DNA of 64,000 nt from Pyrenochaeta sp. MPI-SDFR-AT-0127. Taxonomy: Eukaryota > Ascomycota > Dothideomycetes > Pleosporales > Cucurbitariaceae. The stretch spans positions 124,001 through 188,000 of the forward strand of contig JAGTJM010000027.1 in the NCBI GenBank assembly GCA_020747015.1, given 5' to 3'. The stretch's first letter is position 1. The number at the start of each line of letters is the position of its first letter. Below are positions 45,170-55,800 of this stretch, piece after piece. The notes under the pieces are model-generated. The model saw only the letters and a list, made by a program, of their open reading frames with translations. It did no database searches and was not told the origin of the DNA. Made by a program: the position numbers and the translations under genes.

Positions 45170-47065
45170 CTATACATGATCAAGATATAGAAATTTGTAC
45201 CTATAAGCAATCGTAGAAGCGCGCGTCGTGTTGCTGACGGCCAAAGCGTCAAATCCCAGAATTACTTCCGCTTCCGCGAAGGAGTATGGTGGATACGGGT
45301 CGTCGGATTTGAGCAATGTTCCAGTCCCATACCGAACAACTGTGCACGGTTTATCTGCAACTGTCAGCAGCCGGTTGCATACGCAGGCTCCACCTGCACA
45401 ATCTTGCATCTGCACTGCGTCAAACATTGCTTGTGACTTCAGAATGCTCATTTTCGGTAGCAACGCAACGCGGGTTGATGGAAGAAACGGTATAGACCTT
45501 TCCATCAACATTGTACTAGAATAAAATGTGGGCATGAGGCACTGAGCCATTGGTCGATACAAGATATGGTAAACATGATTATGATTCACCTGAAAGTTGG
45601 CCAAGGCGAATAGACAATCGAAAAGATCATGTGGAAGGAATGGGAAAGATTGAACTACTGACTGGGTAGGACGCCGATCGACACTGCGATTGTTGGCAGT
45701 CCCCGGTGCTCGGTCGTCTGACAAAAAAAAGTTGCATGGTACCGAGACCCAAGTTGTGACGTGACATGAATCAGCTCGCTTAGGCTGGAGATCCTTAAGC
45801 CTTGACGTCCCGTACCGCTGACTTGCCCAAAGCTGCACGTGGGGGACCGCTGCGCAGCGGAAGCGCTAGGCTCCCGTGTGAACCGTACGAAAGCGATGTT
45901 GGTGGGGTGGATAAAGTTGATTGGATACGTGAACTGTGCTCTATGATCATTTGGATGTTCATGAGGGTCATGCGACGAGGTCAACCTTGTCAGTACCGAA
46001 CGATGAGGGCTCATAGATTTTCGTACTCGCCATCTCGGATTGCTTCGTCTGAGTAGAGAAGGTTGGACTATTCAGGCAACTTCTTTGGAAAGAGGAACAA
46101 TCAGAAACGAAGGTTTTAGGTTCTACAGGACAGTCAGCAAGAAAGGCATCTCCGGTCAGTGCTGACTTGCTAGCATCGATTTACCCACTTTTAACATGAC
46201 GTTAATCTCCAATCATATACTTGGATTAGAAGCATTGTTGTTTAACCCCGTCTTGCTCTGTAGGCTAAATGCATCCTGTAAGCGGATTGGACGATGCGGA
46301 CATTCTGGCTCCTGGTCATAGCTGAGAGGATTGTTATACGATGATGATTCCAGGGGATTGACTTGCATTGTTGAGGAAATTCAATGTGTTAGTTATGTGC
46401 AATGGCTGCGCAGTTCACATTCAGGCCTCTACTACTGTTATTTGATGGCCCAGTGGTTAACATGCAGTATCGCTGCACCGGTCTCACATCGCGCATGATG
46501 GTTTTGCCTGACCACTCAGATACAGAAAAGAAAATTCATTGTAGGTATTCTGTTTGGGCTTACAACATCGTTGGAGGCGGAAAGGCCGGAGTTGAATAGA
46601 TTGGCAGATTGCCTCGTTTCCATTCGCTTACGTCAGCATTGGACATCGCAATACTGACAGAGCCGTGATAGATAAATCATCACACAATGCTACAGTGTTA
46701 TCTTTCTAAGATGCATTAACATCAGCTTGAATATCGCGATTCAAACAAAAAGCGAACTCTGGATGCAACAAAGCTGAAGAAGTGATGAGCAACAAAACGA
46801 AGCCTAAATTGACCAAAAGTATCATCAGATTCCATTTCGAAAACGTGCGACAGGAACACTGGTTCCATTTCTGCAGACTGTCCGTGGTGAAATTGGTCAA
46901 GGCATCGTCAAGATAAATTCGTCGGATGGAGCCTCAATGTTCTTTCAGTTTTCGATTTGAGCTGTAGAAATACTACAGAGTCTTGAAAATTGTTTCTCTA
47001 CTACACTACACTATTTCTAGATTGGTTGACCAACGATAGTACGAACTAAGGGACGAGAAAGAGCT
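45170..47065. other. intergenic region with one ATG-less open frame
   Basis: The minus strand is open over 45170-45838 (222 codons) but its first codon is GTG, no domain is recognised and no splice partner was found. It may be a decayed gene. The remaining 1.2 kb to the next gene shows no coding signal. Confidence 0.35.
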
Positions 47066-49442
47066 ATGGCGCCTTTATGGTGGCGTGGTCACGAGGCGAA
47101 GAAGCTCAATCTTAACCCCGCATTGGTGAAGGCACCAGCGTTCAGCTGCTATACTGCTTCCAAAATTTTGGAGCGGCATTTAAGGCATGGCTTTCTTTTT
47201 CAGCTACAGGCACCAATTCCAGCAAACCAGGTATAGATTTGTGGCTATTTCATTGGAAGATGGGCCTCAGAATCGATCTTGAGAGGAGACGAGAGCCTGA
47301 TTTCGATTTCGAGAATCTTGCTAGATATATTCTGACATGTATCCCAAATGCTGCGGGACCGGTGCAGCTTCCAAGACTTCCACTTGAACGAGGATTGTTC
47401 ACATATATAGCTACAAGAAAGGAAAGAGGTCAGACATCTTCCATGATGGTGCTTCACGATTGGCCAGCCTGACTTGGCAAGTAGAACATCCGACTGGCAT
47501 CAGCATCGAATGCGGCAATCCTTGGCCGCTCTTCTTCCCAAAATCCCTTCTCTTACTCAGCTTCTGGAACAATCATTTCGACACACGGTGTATGAACTGC
47601 GGCCATGAATTCCAAAACTTTGATCCTCCAGTCCGGACTGTTTCACTAGAGCAAGTTTCCCCTCCCCTTGTCAAGATTAATAACAGACACCTTGGTTGTA
47701 TGAGAAAGTATGGCATCTCCTTCATCCCCATGTCACATGTCTGGCACGGGTCAATTGCACTCGCAAATCTTTCGACGAAGAACAGTCTCGAAGCCTCTGA
47801 GCACATTTTTACAGTCCTGACCGAGATACTCCCAACCGTTACTGCAAAGTTCTCTCGTGTGTTTCGTCGGGTGGAACTCTGGCATGACTATCTTAGCATC
47901 CCGCAATGGAATCGCCCAGTTCAGCAAGCGCTTCTACTCATGCTGCCGCACATTTACCAGACTGCTCCGCTTTGTCTAATCCATTTTGACGATGTCACTC
48001 TACATCGGGTGATTTCCATAGTAGACAGTTGCGCTGGCAAGAGCGTCGGCGATGAGGTCAATTCTAACAACTACGACCGTACGGTGACCTCGACTCCGAT
48101 GTCCCTCGGCACAGAGTATGGGAAAAAAGTAGTGGCGAGTAGAGAGAACTATGATCTTCTTACAGAGTTCTTCCAAGCACACTGGTTCCAGCGCATGTGG
48201 GTATCTTTGGAGTACGCGCACTGCCGCCAGGCGTGCTTGTACACACAAGACCACAAGATCCTTTGGAACGGGAAGAGCAACTACTACGACTCCTTCTCGT
48301 TGATTTTCGACGGATTTCAACAGTTAACAAGAATGTGCGTAGAGGAGCTTGGGTTGCCTGAGTTCGAAAACACCTTCCAGAAAAGCCCTTTGCCGTTACT
48401 TGGACCGCTGGCGGACATGCGGAAAAGCATTCAGACCCTCGAAAGCAATGACTTGGCGTTTGGAGAAGCTCTTACATTTTTGGCGGGAAGCAAATGCACG
48501 TGCTATCGCGATCGTTATCTCGCAATGTCAAGTTTCCTGAGATGCGGAGATTACACCAGCACGGTTCGCGACATGCCAAAGGAAGCTGCAGATGCGTGCT
48601 TATGGCTTGCTCGGAAATGTCTCGAAAATGGAGACTATTCTCCCCTGCTAATGCTCCGAAGGGGCGAAACCCTCCATTCACACGCGCAATGGCTGGTAGG
48701 ACACCAAGCAATGAAATGGGACATGTGGGATTTAGGTTCCATCCAGTCTTACGCCTGCGAGGTCGCTCCCATCGTAAATAAACACATTGAGCTCCGACTC
48801 GGCCACGTAGGTGTAGTCGAAAAGTTGTGGGTCCTTGATTTCAAGAGGGGCCAACACCTTGCCAACTTCGACTTTGTTGTCAAAACGATTCTTTCCCACT
48901 TCGGCCTTGTTGACGTTCGTGGATTTCTAAGAACCATAGACAGGATCTACGCCGTTCCCACCTTTCTGTGTTCAAGAACATTATCAACGAGGAGCCCTTT
49001 AGCAGATGAGCCTAGATTGTCAAAGGTACTCCGGAAGCTACTTGTCCAGCATCTGCAACCCCAGACAGTCGGTAACAATCGCCTGGATATATCTATGAAA
49101 ATAGTGAAGCTACTGCTGCTTCAAAAACGACTCAAAGGCACTGCAGCAGCTTTTACTGGCTTGTCATACGCAAGCAACCCTCTACATCAGGTACAAGGGT
49201 ATAATGATTGTCTTGCAGCAGTGCGATGCCATGGCTGCACGAAATCGTTCCTTTATCGGATTTCGATATTAGAATCTGTGGACGTGCCTGTTGATTTGTA
49301 CCGTATTCGAGCGCTAGAGTTCTCATCAAGTCTGCGGAACGGTGTCGGGCTATTGGTCTCAAAGAGCCTGGTGGTAGGAAGGATGATATATGGCACTCCG
49401 GCTTGCGCTTGTAGGATCACAAAGAGTGTGGAGATTCTATAA
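47066..49442 (+). CDS. divergent HET-like protein
   Basis: Modelled with three exons (47066-47230, 47284-47428, 47485-49442), about 755 residues; the first two are inferred from phase and splice signals and are uncertain, while the large third exon is solid. HET-like blocks are present in altered form: FIPMSHVWHGSIALANL in place of the usual LSYxWG strand, VELWHDYLSIPQWNRP in place of (L/I)WxDxxCIxQ, and WFQRMWVSLEYAHCRQ in place of WxxRxWxxQE. A Cys pair (RCMNCGHEF) precedes the domain and resembles a zinc-binding knuckle half. The C-terminal half is unlike the other HET proteins here and lacks the usual GDxVWxLxG tail. It probably belongs to a distinct HET subfamily with a related death-inducing or recognition role. 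Confidence 0.65.
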
Positions 49443-50205
49443 TTCACCGACTACAAAAACGGTTAGTCACAACAAGTGGTTCCACAACCGTGAGGATCCC
49501 GACAAGGAACTTCCTGCATTTGAAGCGTAGCAGCTTGAAAAAACGCAGTGAGACTATAAAAGTCTTGTACAAGCGGTTCCACTTCCTCTTTCAAACTACG
49601 TCCAATAAGTAGAAATTCTCTTCACAGCACGATTGCAAAGTGTTTTGGGTGAATGGAATGCTTATGGTAGTCGTCTATTGAATATACGAACATTCTCAAA
49701 TGAAGTGAACTTCCATAATCACACTATAACTAAGTTTCTTGTCCTGGAAATAGAAAGATCCTCTCCTATAACACCACGATCATCATCACAAGTAGGATGC
49801 TTAGCTAGAGCATGAACCCGTAGTGTGTGGCTTCATGCCGTTCTATGAGCGGCAATGTGCTACAGTATAGTTGCGTGGCGCGTGTACAAAGAGCTGCTTC
49901 TTCAACGCAACCTGAGAGATTGTTCCTGCGGCAAGCATTCACGCGAGCTGGAAATCTCCATCATAACCCGACTAGCACTCAGTAGCTTAACTGTTTACAA
50001 AACCCGGAAACTTATATGTCATATTAGATTGGCACGTGAAAGGAAGGAATTCAAGATTGCTCAGAGAGTTCGAATGATGCATCATTGGTTAATGCGCAGA
50101 AGTGTAGACACAGCAATGCCGTGGGGTGAGCCATCGCCACGGCTGAGATTTAGAGCTTGTGTCCCGAATGCTCTTGAAGGAGCGAAAGCAATCTCGCCGG
50201 AAGAA
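49443..50205. other. intergenic region between two HET genes
   Basis: About 760 bp between the 3' ends of two convergent HET genes. The ORF at 49855-50214 (119 codons, plus) overlaps the end of the next gene and has no recognisable content. Confidence 0.45.
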
Positions 50206-52434
50206 TCACACTAGTTGTACATCTACCAATTCTTCCTCTTTGATTCTATTCCACACCTCTCCTTGCATAACACCATGCACATACGATTCTCCCATGACCT
50301 CCCACTGACCTCCATCTTCTTCGCAATCACCACTACCACTATCGCCACCGTTTGTCCGTTTCTGGCTCTTGTTCCCTTCCGCTCGTCTCAAAATAAATGG
50401 CACCTTGGCGCCTTGTAATAACCACACAGCATCACCAACGCGACTACTATCCGGCACCAACCCCAAGTACCCATTCCCTGTCCTTGCCACGCGTCGTAGA
50501 TACATCTTGTTATTCATAGCACCACTGAACCGACTATCCCAGTCCTGCGCATCAGGTACATTAGGAGCGTGTGGTATAGCAGAGGGCGTACCGGGCTTGA
50601 AGTCTGTGTCTCGTTGGAGTTCGGTGACATACGGACAAGATAGATCCGGATCCTCTGGACGAATGAAGATATTATCGTCACTGTAGTCAGAGAGGTGCGC
50701 GTTACAGGCGCAAGTTACAGGCTCCATGCCGCGTACATCGTCCAAGGCTGGAATATAACCACTGGTATCCGATGCAGCGAGAGTCTCGAGATCGCAAAGG
50801 ACAGAAGATGCTGCAGCTTCATATCCTTTTGTGGGACTTTCAAGGCCAGAGAACCAATACAATCTATGCAGGTAACGGATCAATGCAAAGCAAGTATCCC
50901 TTCGCACAATGGCCTTGAACGCGTCGATATCTACTATCTTGTCGATTTCCGCATCGTTTATTTCATCGGCTACGAAAGTATGAATCAATGCCTCGCCTCG
51001 TGTTTGGCCAGTCGGATAGAGATGTGGGAGTTTGAGAGTCATCGATGTCCACAATGGATCGTAGCCTACACCGAGCCCATGCCATGCCCAGGCTTCAGAC
51101 AGCTCCACAACTCGGTCAATCTCTTTTCCGCGCAAAGACAGTACACACATTTCTGGAACCAATGGCTCTACCTGTGGAGATTCCGAAGCCCCGGTGGCGC
51201 GATGTGTGGTCGTTGTGTATGCAAGCTCTTGTTGCCTGATATCTGCAACAACGTCGAACTCGCCAATCCATGACGGAAACTGTGGAAAGCGTCGTCGTGA
51301 TTTGTCAGTCACCCAGCTCAGGACATCCAAGTTTCGCTTATCTAGGATCTGGTGTCGGATTGCGTCATTGTACACATCTGCAGTGCTCTTATTATAGTCT
51401 GGCGTAATGCCAAAACCACCCTTTGAAGCCATACCTAGCACCGCATAGACCTTATCCCTTGGGTCAGAGCAACCTGATGTGCGTGTCAACAACAACAGAT
51501 CTCCCAAAGTAAAGGTTGTCTGAGACTGGACCATGCGACGGTCACGTAAGAATAGTTTTGACAATACCGCTTCAACACCAAACCCGCGATTTGCTTTTAT
51601 CGACAGGGTGAATGCTTGTCCAATGGCTTCGTTAAGGCGATATTTTTGGACATTTGTAACAAATTCAGCAACCATCATCAATTCTTCAAACGCAAGCTCC
51701 TCTGACCCGCAGAGTATGCGCAGATTCAGCGCCAATATTATCTCTTGAATGACCCAGCAGCGGAAAAAATATTGCCTAGCGAAGAAGCGCGCCACGCTTC
51801 CGTAACCAGCGTTTGGAATCGATAAGTTTTCCTTTGTAGCGTATGCCGACATCCCTTTAAGATCCTGATTACGATGAATGTGTTCGAAAGCGGGTGATTT
51901 CATCATGCAAAACAGCTGGCGGATGAGAGGGATTGCAGCATCACTGTCTTTGTCCGCTGGGCCTAGCCACGATATGACTAACGATGCTTTGCTGTAAATC
52001 TGCGCCATCAAATTGACCTGCGTATTCCGCTCTTGCGTATCTTCTTGATTTATACATAGAGAGTCTACCCATAAGTATCGCGTATGGTTCTGGGCCCTTA
52101 TATTCTCAGCTTGTCTTCGCGATGTAGCCCTTAGCGCCGCGTTGAGATTGCTTGTAATTTTGACTCGCATATCATTACAGAAGATAGTCACATCCTGAGC
52201 CCACGTCACTGATCGCTTTTCATACCAGTACCGAAATAGCGGGTCGCCCCATGTGTAGGAGAGTGCATTGTATTCAAGGCATGCGCTCTTGAGATCTGTA
52301 ACGTAGAGAGTGCAACTGAGCGGTGTGTGTTCATCTGCTGTTGCAGGATTCACTTCGAGGACCCGGATAGACGTGTCTGTTGGTAAAGTTTCATATATGC
52401 TCCGGAAACTACTCTTGGGAGAGCCTGCTTCCAT
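50206..52434 (-). CDS. HET-domain protein (heterokaryon incompatibility)
   Basis: Intronless ORF of 742 residues from the ATG at 52434. The canonical HET domain spans roughly residues 50-210: EYNALSYTWGDP, VKITSNLNAALRAT, RYLWVDSLCINQEDTQER, LMAQIYSKASLVISWLGP, and FFRCWVIQEIILALNL. The stretch SGCSDPRDKVYAVLGMAS with the following DYNKSTADVYNDA is the usual post-HET segment, and the tail (GDAVWLLQGAKVPFILRR, then GESYVHGVMQGEV) is the typical terminus. Expected role: effector of vegetative incompatibility and cell death, normally together with a polymorphic partner. It shares the tail but not detailed sequence with the HET gene at 41262-43422, so the two are not recent duplicates. Confidence 0.93.
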   Translation of the reverse strand: MEAGSPKSSFRSIYETLPTDTSIRVLEVNPATADEHTPLSCTLYVTDLKSACLEYNALSYTWGDPLFRYWYEKRSVTWAQDVTIFCNDMRVKITSNLNAALRATSRRQAENIRAQNHTRYLWVDSLCINQEDTQERNTQVNLMAQIYSKASLVISWLGPADKDSDAAIPLIRQLFCMMKSPAFEHIHRNQDLKGMSAYATKENLSIPNAGYGSVARFFARQYFFRCWVIQEIILALNLRILCGSEELAFEELMMVAEFVTNVQKYRLNEAIGQAFTLSIKANRGFGVEAVLSKLFLRDRRMVQSQTTFTLGDLLLLTRTSGCSDPRDKVYAVLGMASKGGFGITPDYNKSTADVYNDAIRHQILDKRNLDVLSWVTDKSRRRFPQFPSWIGEFDVVADIRQQELAYTTTTHRATGASESPQVEPLVPEMCVLSLRGKEIDRVVELSEAWAWHGLGVGYDPLWTSMTLKLPHLYPTGQTRGEALIHTFVADEINDAEIDKIVDIDAFKAIVRRDTCFALIRYLHRLYWFSGLESPTKGYEAAASSVLCDLETLAASDTSGYIPALDDVRGMEPVTCACNAHLSDYSDDNIFIRPEDPDLSCPYVTELQRDTDFKPGTPSAIPHAPNVPDAQDWDSRFSGAMNNKMYLRRVARTGNGYLGLVPDSSRVGDAVWLLQGAKVPFILRRAEGNKSQKRTNGGDSGSGDCEEDGGQWEVMGESYVHGVMQGEVWNRIKEEELVDVQLV

Positions 52435-52854
52435 CTTTAAAGCTATCCTTCCTACTCTAACCTCATGTGAGGTGTGCGAGTTGATTCAAGTGGAAAACAA
52501 ACACCAAAAGGCTGGCAAATTATAGCATGAACATACAGATGGTCGGACTCCAGAGCTAAAAATATTTCCTTGTTATGTCTTCAATCTCTGGGAAAGGGGT
52601 GTTGATGGTAATGTCGGTGTTGCTACAAGGACAAGAGCGAGGTTGGTGATTCATGGTTCGAATAAGCATGCCAAGAAGTTAGTGCTTTCGCCCCAATTAG
52701 ACACATGTGCATCGAAACAACACTGAGAGGATGTGCGTAACTTTGTGTGCTGGAACGATAGAGTACTTGATAGAGGATCTCTGTAATTGTGAAATGCTTT
52801 TAATGTGGTTTGAAGCTTCAACGCCATACTATGCAATGTGATAATCAGACACCT
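52435..52854. other. intergenic region, right edge of accessory island
   Basis: About 420 bp between the HET gene start and the RRP5 3' end. It holds the HET promoter and the RRP5 3' UTR; nothing more is seen. Confidence 0.5.
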
Positions 52855-55800
52855 TTACCCGTCGTCCTCTTTGTTTGCCTTCGCCTCCCGCCATTGCTCT
52901 TCCAGAGCCTTTACACGCTCAACGCCCTTAGCGTTACCGATGCTATTCTCCCACTCGGCCCACTTCTTAAATACAGCAGCAATCCTCTTGCTCTTGCCTC
53001 CCACCTTGCTCATGCGCTCAAAGAGATCCCTCACACCCTCCTCACTACCGTGACTTTGCTCAAGGCTGACATACACATCCCAAACATCACCCTTCTTTGG
53101 CCATGTGCTCACTAAGCCCTCAAAGATCGTACGACCCCGCTCAGAATCACCGTTGGGGGATTTAAACTCCAGCGCAGCAAACTTTTGCGTGAGATATCGG
53201 TGTTGCGAGCTAGCCACGGATTGTGTCGCGCGTTGCAGGAGAGCGCGAGCCCGTGTTGGTGATGGAGGGGAAATGACGTCCATGAGAAAAGCTGCGTAGG
53301 AGAGCCAGAATTGTGGATCCGGCGTGAATGATTTGTTCTTCATCATGGACTGGTATAGGTTTTCTGCTTTCTATTTTGATTGTTAGTAAGCGCTGAATGC
53401 TGTGAATGTACGAGGGTACTCACGTCGGGCTTCCCAGATCCTATGTAGATCTTGATCATGCGCTCGTGTATCTCACGGGCATCATTGTGTTGGCATGCCT
53501 CCTTGAAGATCTCCTCCAAAGCTTCGTCACTAGCAAAGTCGTTCTCAAGATGTAACAGGGCCGTCCAGACATCGAGCTTCTCCTTCTCCTCACGTGGGTT
53601 AATGGTACCCAGTGCACGACGAGCGATCTGGCGCGCCTTCTCAATCTCGTTGAGCTCTCGCTGGAACATCATATAGCGTACCCACATTTCAGCACTGTTC
53701 GGTTGGCCCAGGAGAAGGCGTTCAAAGTCGGCGACCGATTGCGGCCCATAGGCGTCCAGATCGCCAGTACGATCCTCTTTGATTGTAGCCTTTTTAGACT
53801 TCTTTTTCTTTTTGGGGGCTTCGTCGTCAGAGTCAGAGGCTAGTGTGACATTCTGCTCCCCGAAGTCTAGTGTAGCGCCTGTCCAGTCAAAGCCTGAGGT
53901 GCTTAAGCCTGCCGCTGCTGATTTGGGAGCATCATTGTCCAATTCGTCATCGGAATCATCTGCACTTGCACCCACTTCCTCGTCATCGCTTTCCACGCTC
54001 TTGACGCTTCTCATGTCAACATCATCTTCAAGCTCGATCCCTCCATCGTCTGACTCAGTATCAGCAGCGTCAACGTCTGATGCATCTTCCATCTCTTCGT
54101 CCTCTGTGTCGCCCTTGACTTGCGAGTACTTTAAAGTAAAGCTTATTTTCCTCTTCTTGGCTTCGATACGGACTACCTTCGCTTTGACAACATCATCCTT
54201 CTTATACATTTCCTTCACCTTATCCTTATCGACTATTGTGTCTGCCAACTGTGATATGTGGCAGAGACCACTGACGTTGTTCGAGTTATCGACTACCAGG
54301 AAGACACCAAAGTCCTCTACGTGCCGTACCTTAGCAGTAACAATCTGGCCAACCTGCAGATCGCTGAACTCGAGCGGCTCGGTGTAATCGCCTCGAATAA
54401 CTGAAGTTTTCAGGCTCATCTGGGGGTTTCGCATGTGCTCTTTGTTCGATATGATCTTGCCAGTAACGAGCTGGTCGACGTGGAAAGCCGCCTTCCAGTC
54501 CTTGATGTACTGGTCAGAGAGGTGGCCGATACGAACATATGCTTCCGTGTGCGGGCCTAGTCGCACATAGACACCATTGTCGGCAACATGCTTGATAAAT
54601 CCGCGGACGACCTGGTTGACTTTGAGCTGTGTTTTGTCCTTGATCTCAGGATCTTTGACTTGTAGGGCAGAGCTCAGCACTCTGGAAGGTCTAGCAGAGA
54701 GTCCGAGTTTCTTATTTGGAATATCGATATCAATGACGCATACGCGCAGAACGTCACCAGTCTTGAATTCTGAAGGTTTGGCCTTGTCATAATCATCCGC
54801 AAGCTGCTCAAGAAAGATCGGTGCTGCGATCTTATCGTTGATTTGCACAACAATGGACGCGTCGTGGACTTTCGTGACGCGAGCAGGTAGAACGTAGCCT
54901 ACCTTCAGGTCTTGGAGGCCGAGAGTCTTGCCGGTTACGGTAGATGCTGCCGTCAAATCTAAGCGACCGGCAGCCACATCAACTGCTTTTACGCGGACTT
55001 TGAGAGCAGAGCCTACCGGGAAATTCTCTTCGATAGCCGAAAGCTGCTCCAGATCATCGGTGAGGTCGAAGAAATCGATGCGACCGCGGACGTTGGCTGA
55101 GAGATTGACCCAAACATAGCGATCAGCAATGTTATTTACGAAGGCAACATGAGAATCCCCGGGACTAATCTTATCAAGACTCAGTACGTCAGATTCTGTC
55201 TTGGTGTCGTGTTGCTTGACAGTCAATTCGTACGTTGGTGTCCTGTTGCTCGATCGATGCGTAATCGGCAAGAAGCGATGGTTACGGGCATCATGTCTTC
55301 CAAGAACCTTAGCCTGGATCTTGTCGTTCATTTGTAGATGCGCTGTAGGGCGCTTCTTGTCTGGGATGTCGTCCCATGAGTCGAACATCTCGGCTACAGA
55401 TATACGTCCTTGTACATTCTCGGCAAGCTCCACATTTACTTGGGTGCTTTTGATAGACCGAATGCGAACGTTGGCTGTTGTACCAAACTTGATGTCACTG
55501 GTGGACGATATGTTTGAATCTACCGGGTTGATTAATGCCGCACCTGCTGCTTGTGGGGTTTGAGGAGTAACAGAGTCGTCTGTATCCGGTTCGAGCTTCA
55601 TGGAAAGCCAGAAGAAATTTTTCGAGGGGTCAACGTGTGTCACACGTGCTGTGACAGACTGGTCCTTTCGAAGGCCAAAGTTTGGAGCGAGGAGCATCTC
55701 TTCTGTCAGCTGCGACTTGAAGACTGCGCCGCTGATACCGTTGCCGAGCTCTACAAACACTTTATCGGGCAGTATACCGCGAACGAACCCATGCACTATC

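Noticed and set aside
45170..45838. 222-codon minus-strand open frame as a gene
   Set aside because: First codon is GTG, no domain or splice partner; kept only as a note in the intergenic entry.
49855..50214. 119-codon plus-strand ORF between HET genes
   Set aside because: Overlaps the end of the HET gene on the other strand, lacks motifs and has random composition.
53779..54387. 202-codon plus-strand Ser-rich ORF inside RRP5
   Set aside because: Antisense shadow of the acidic Asp/Glu linker of RRP5.
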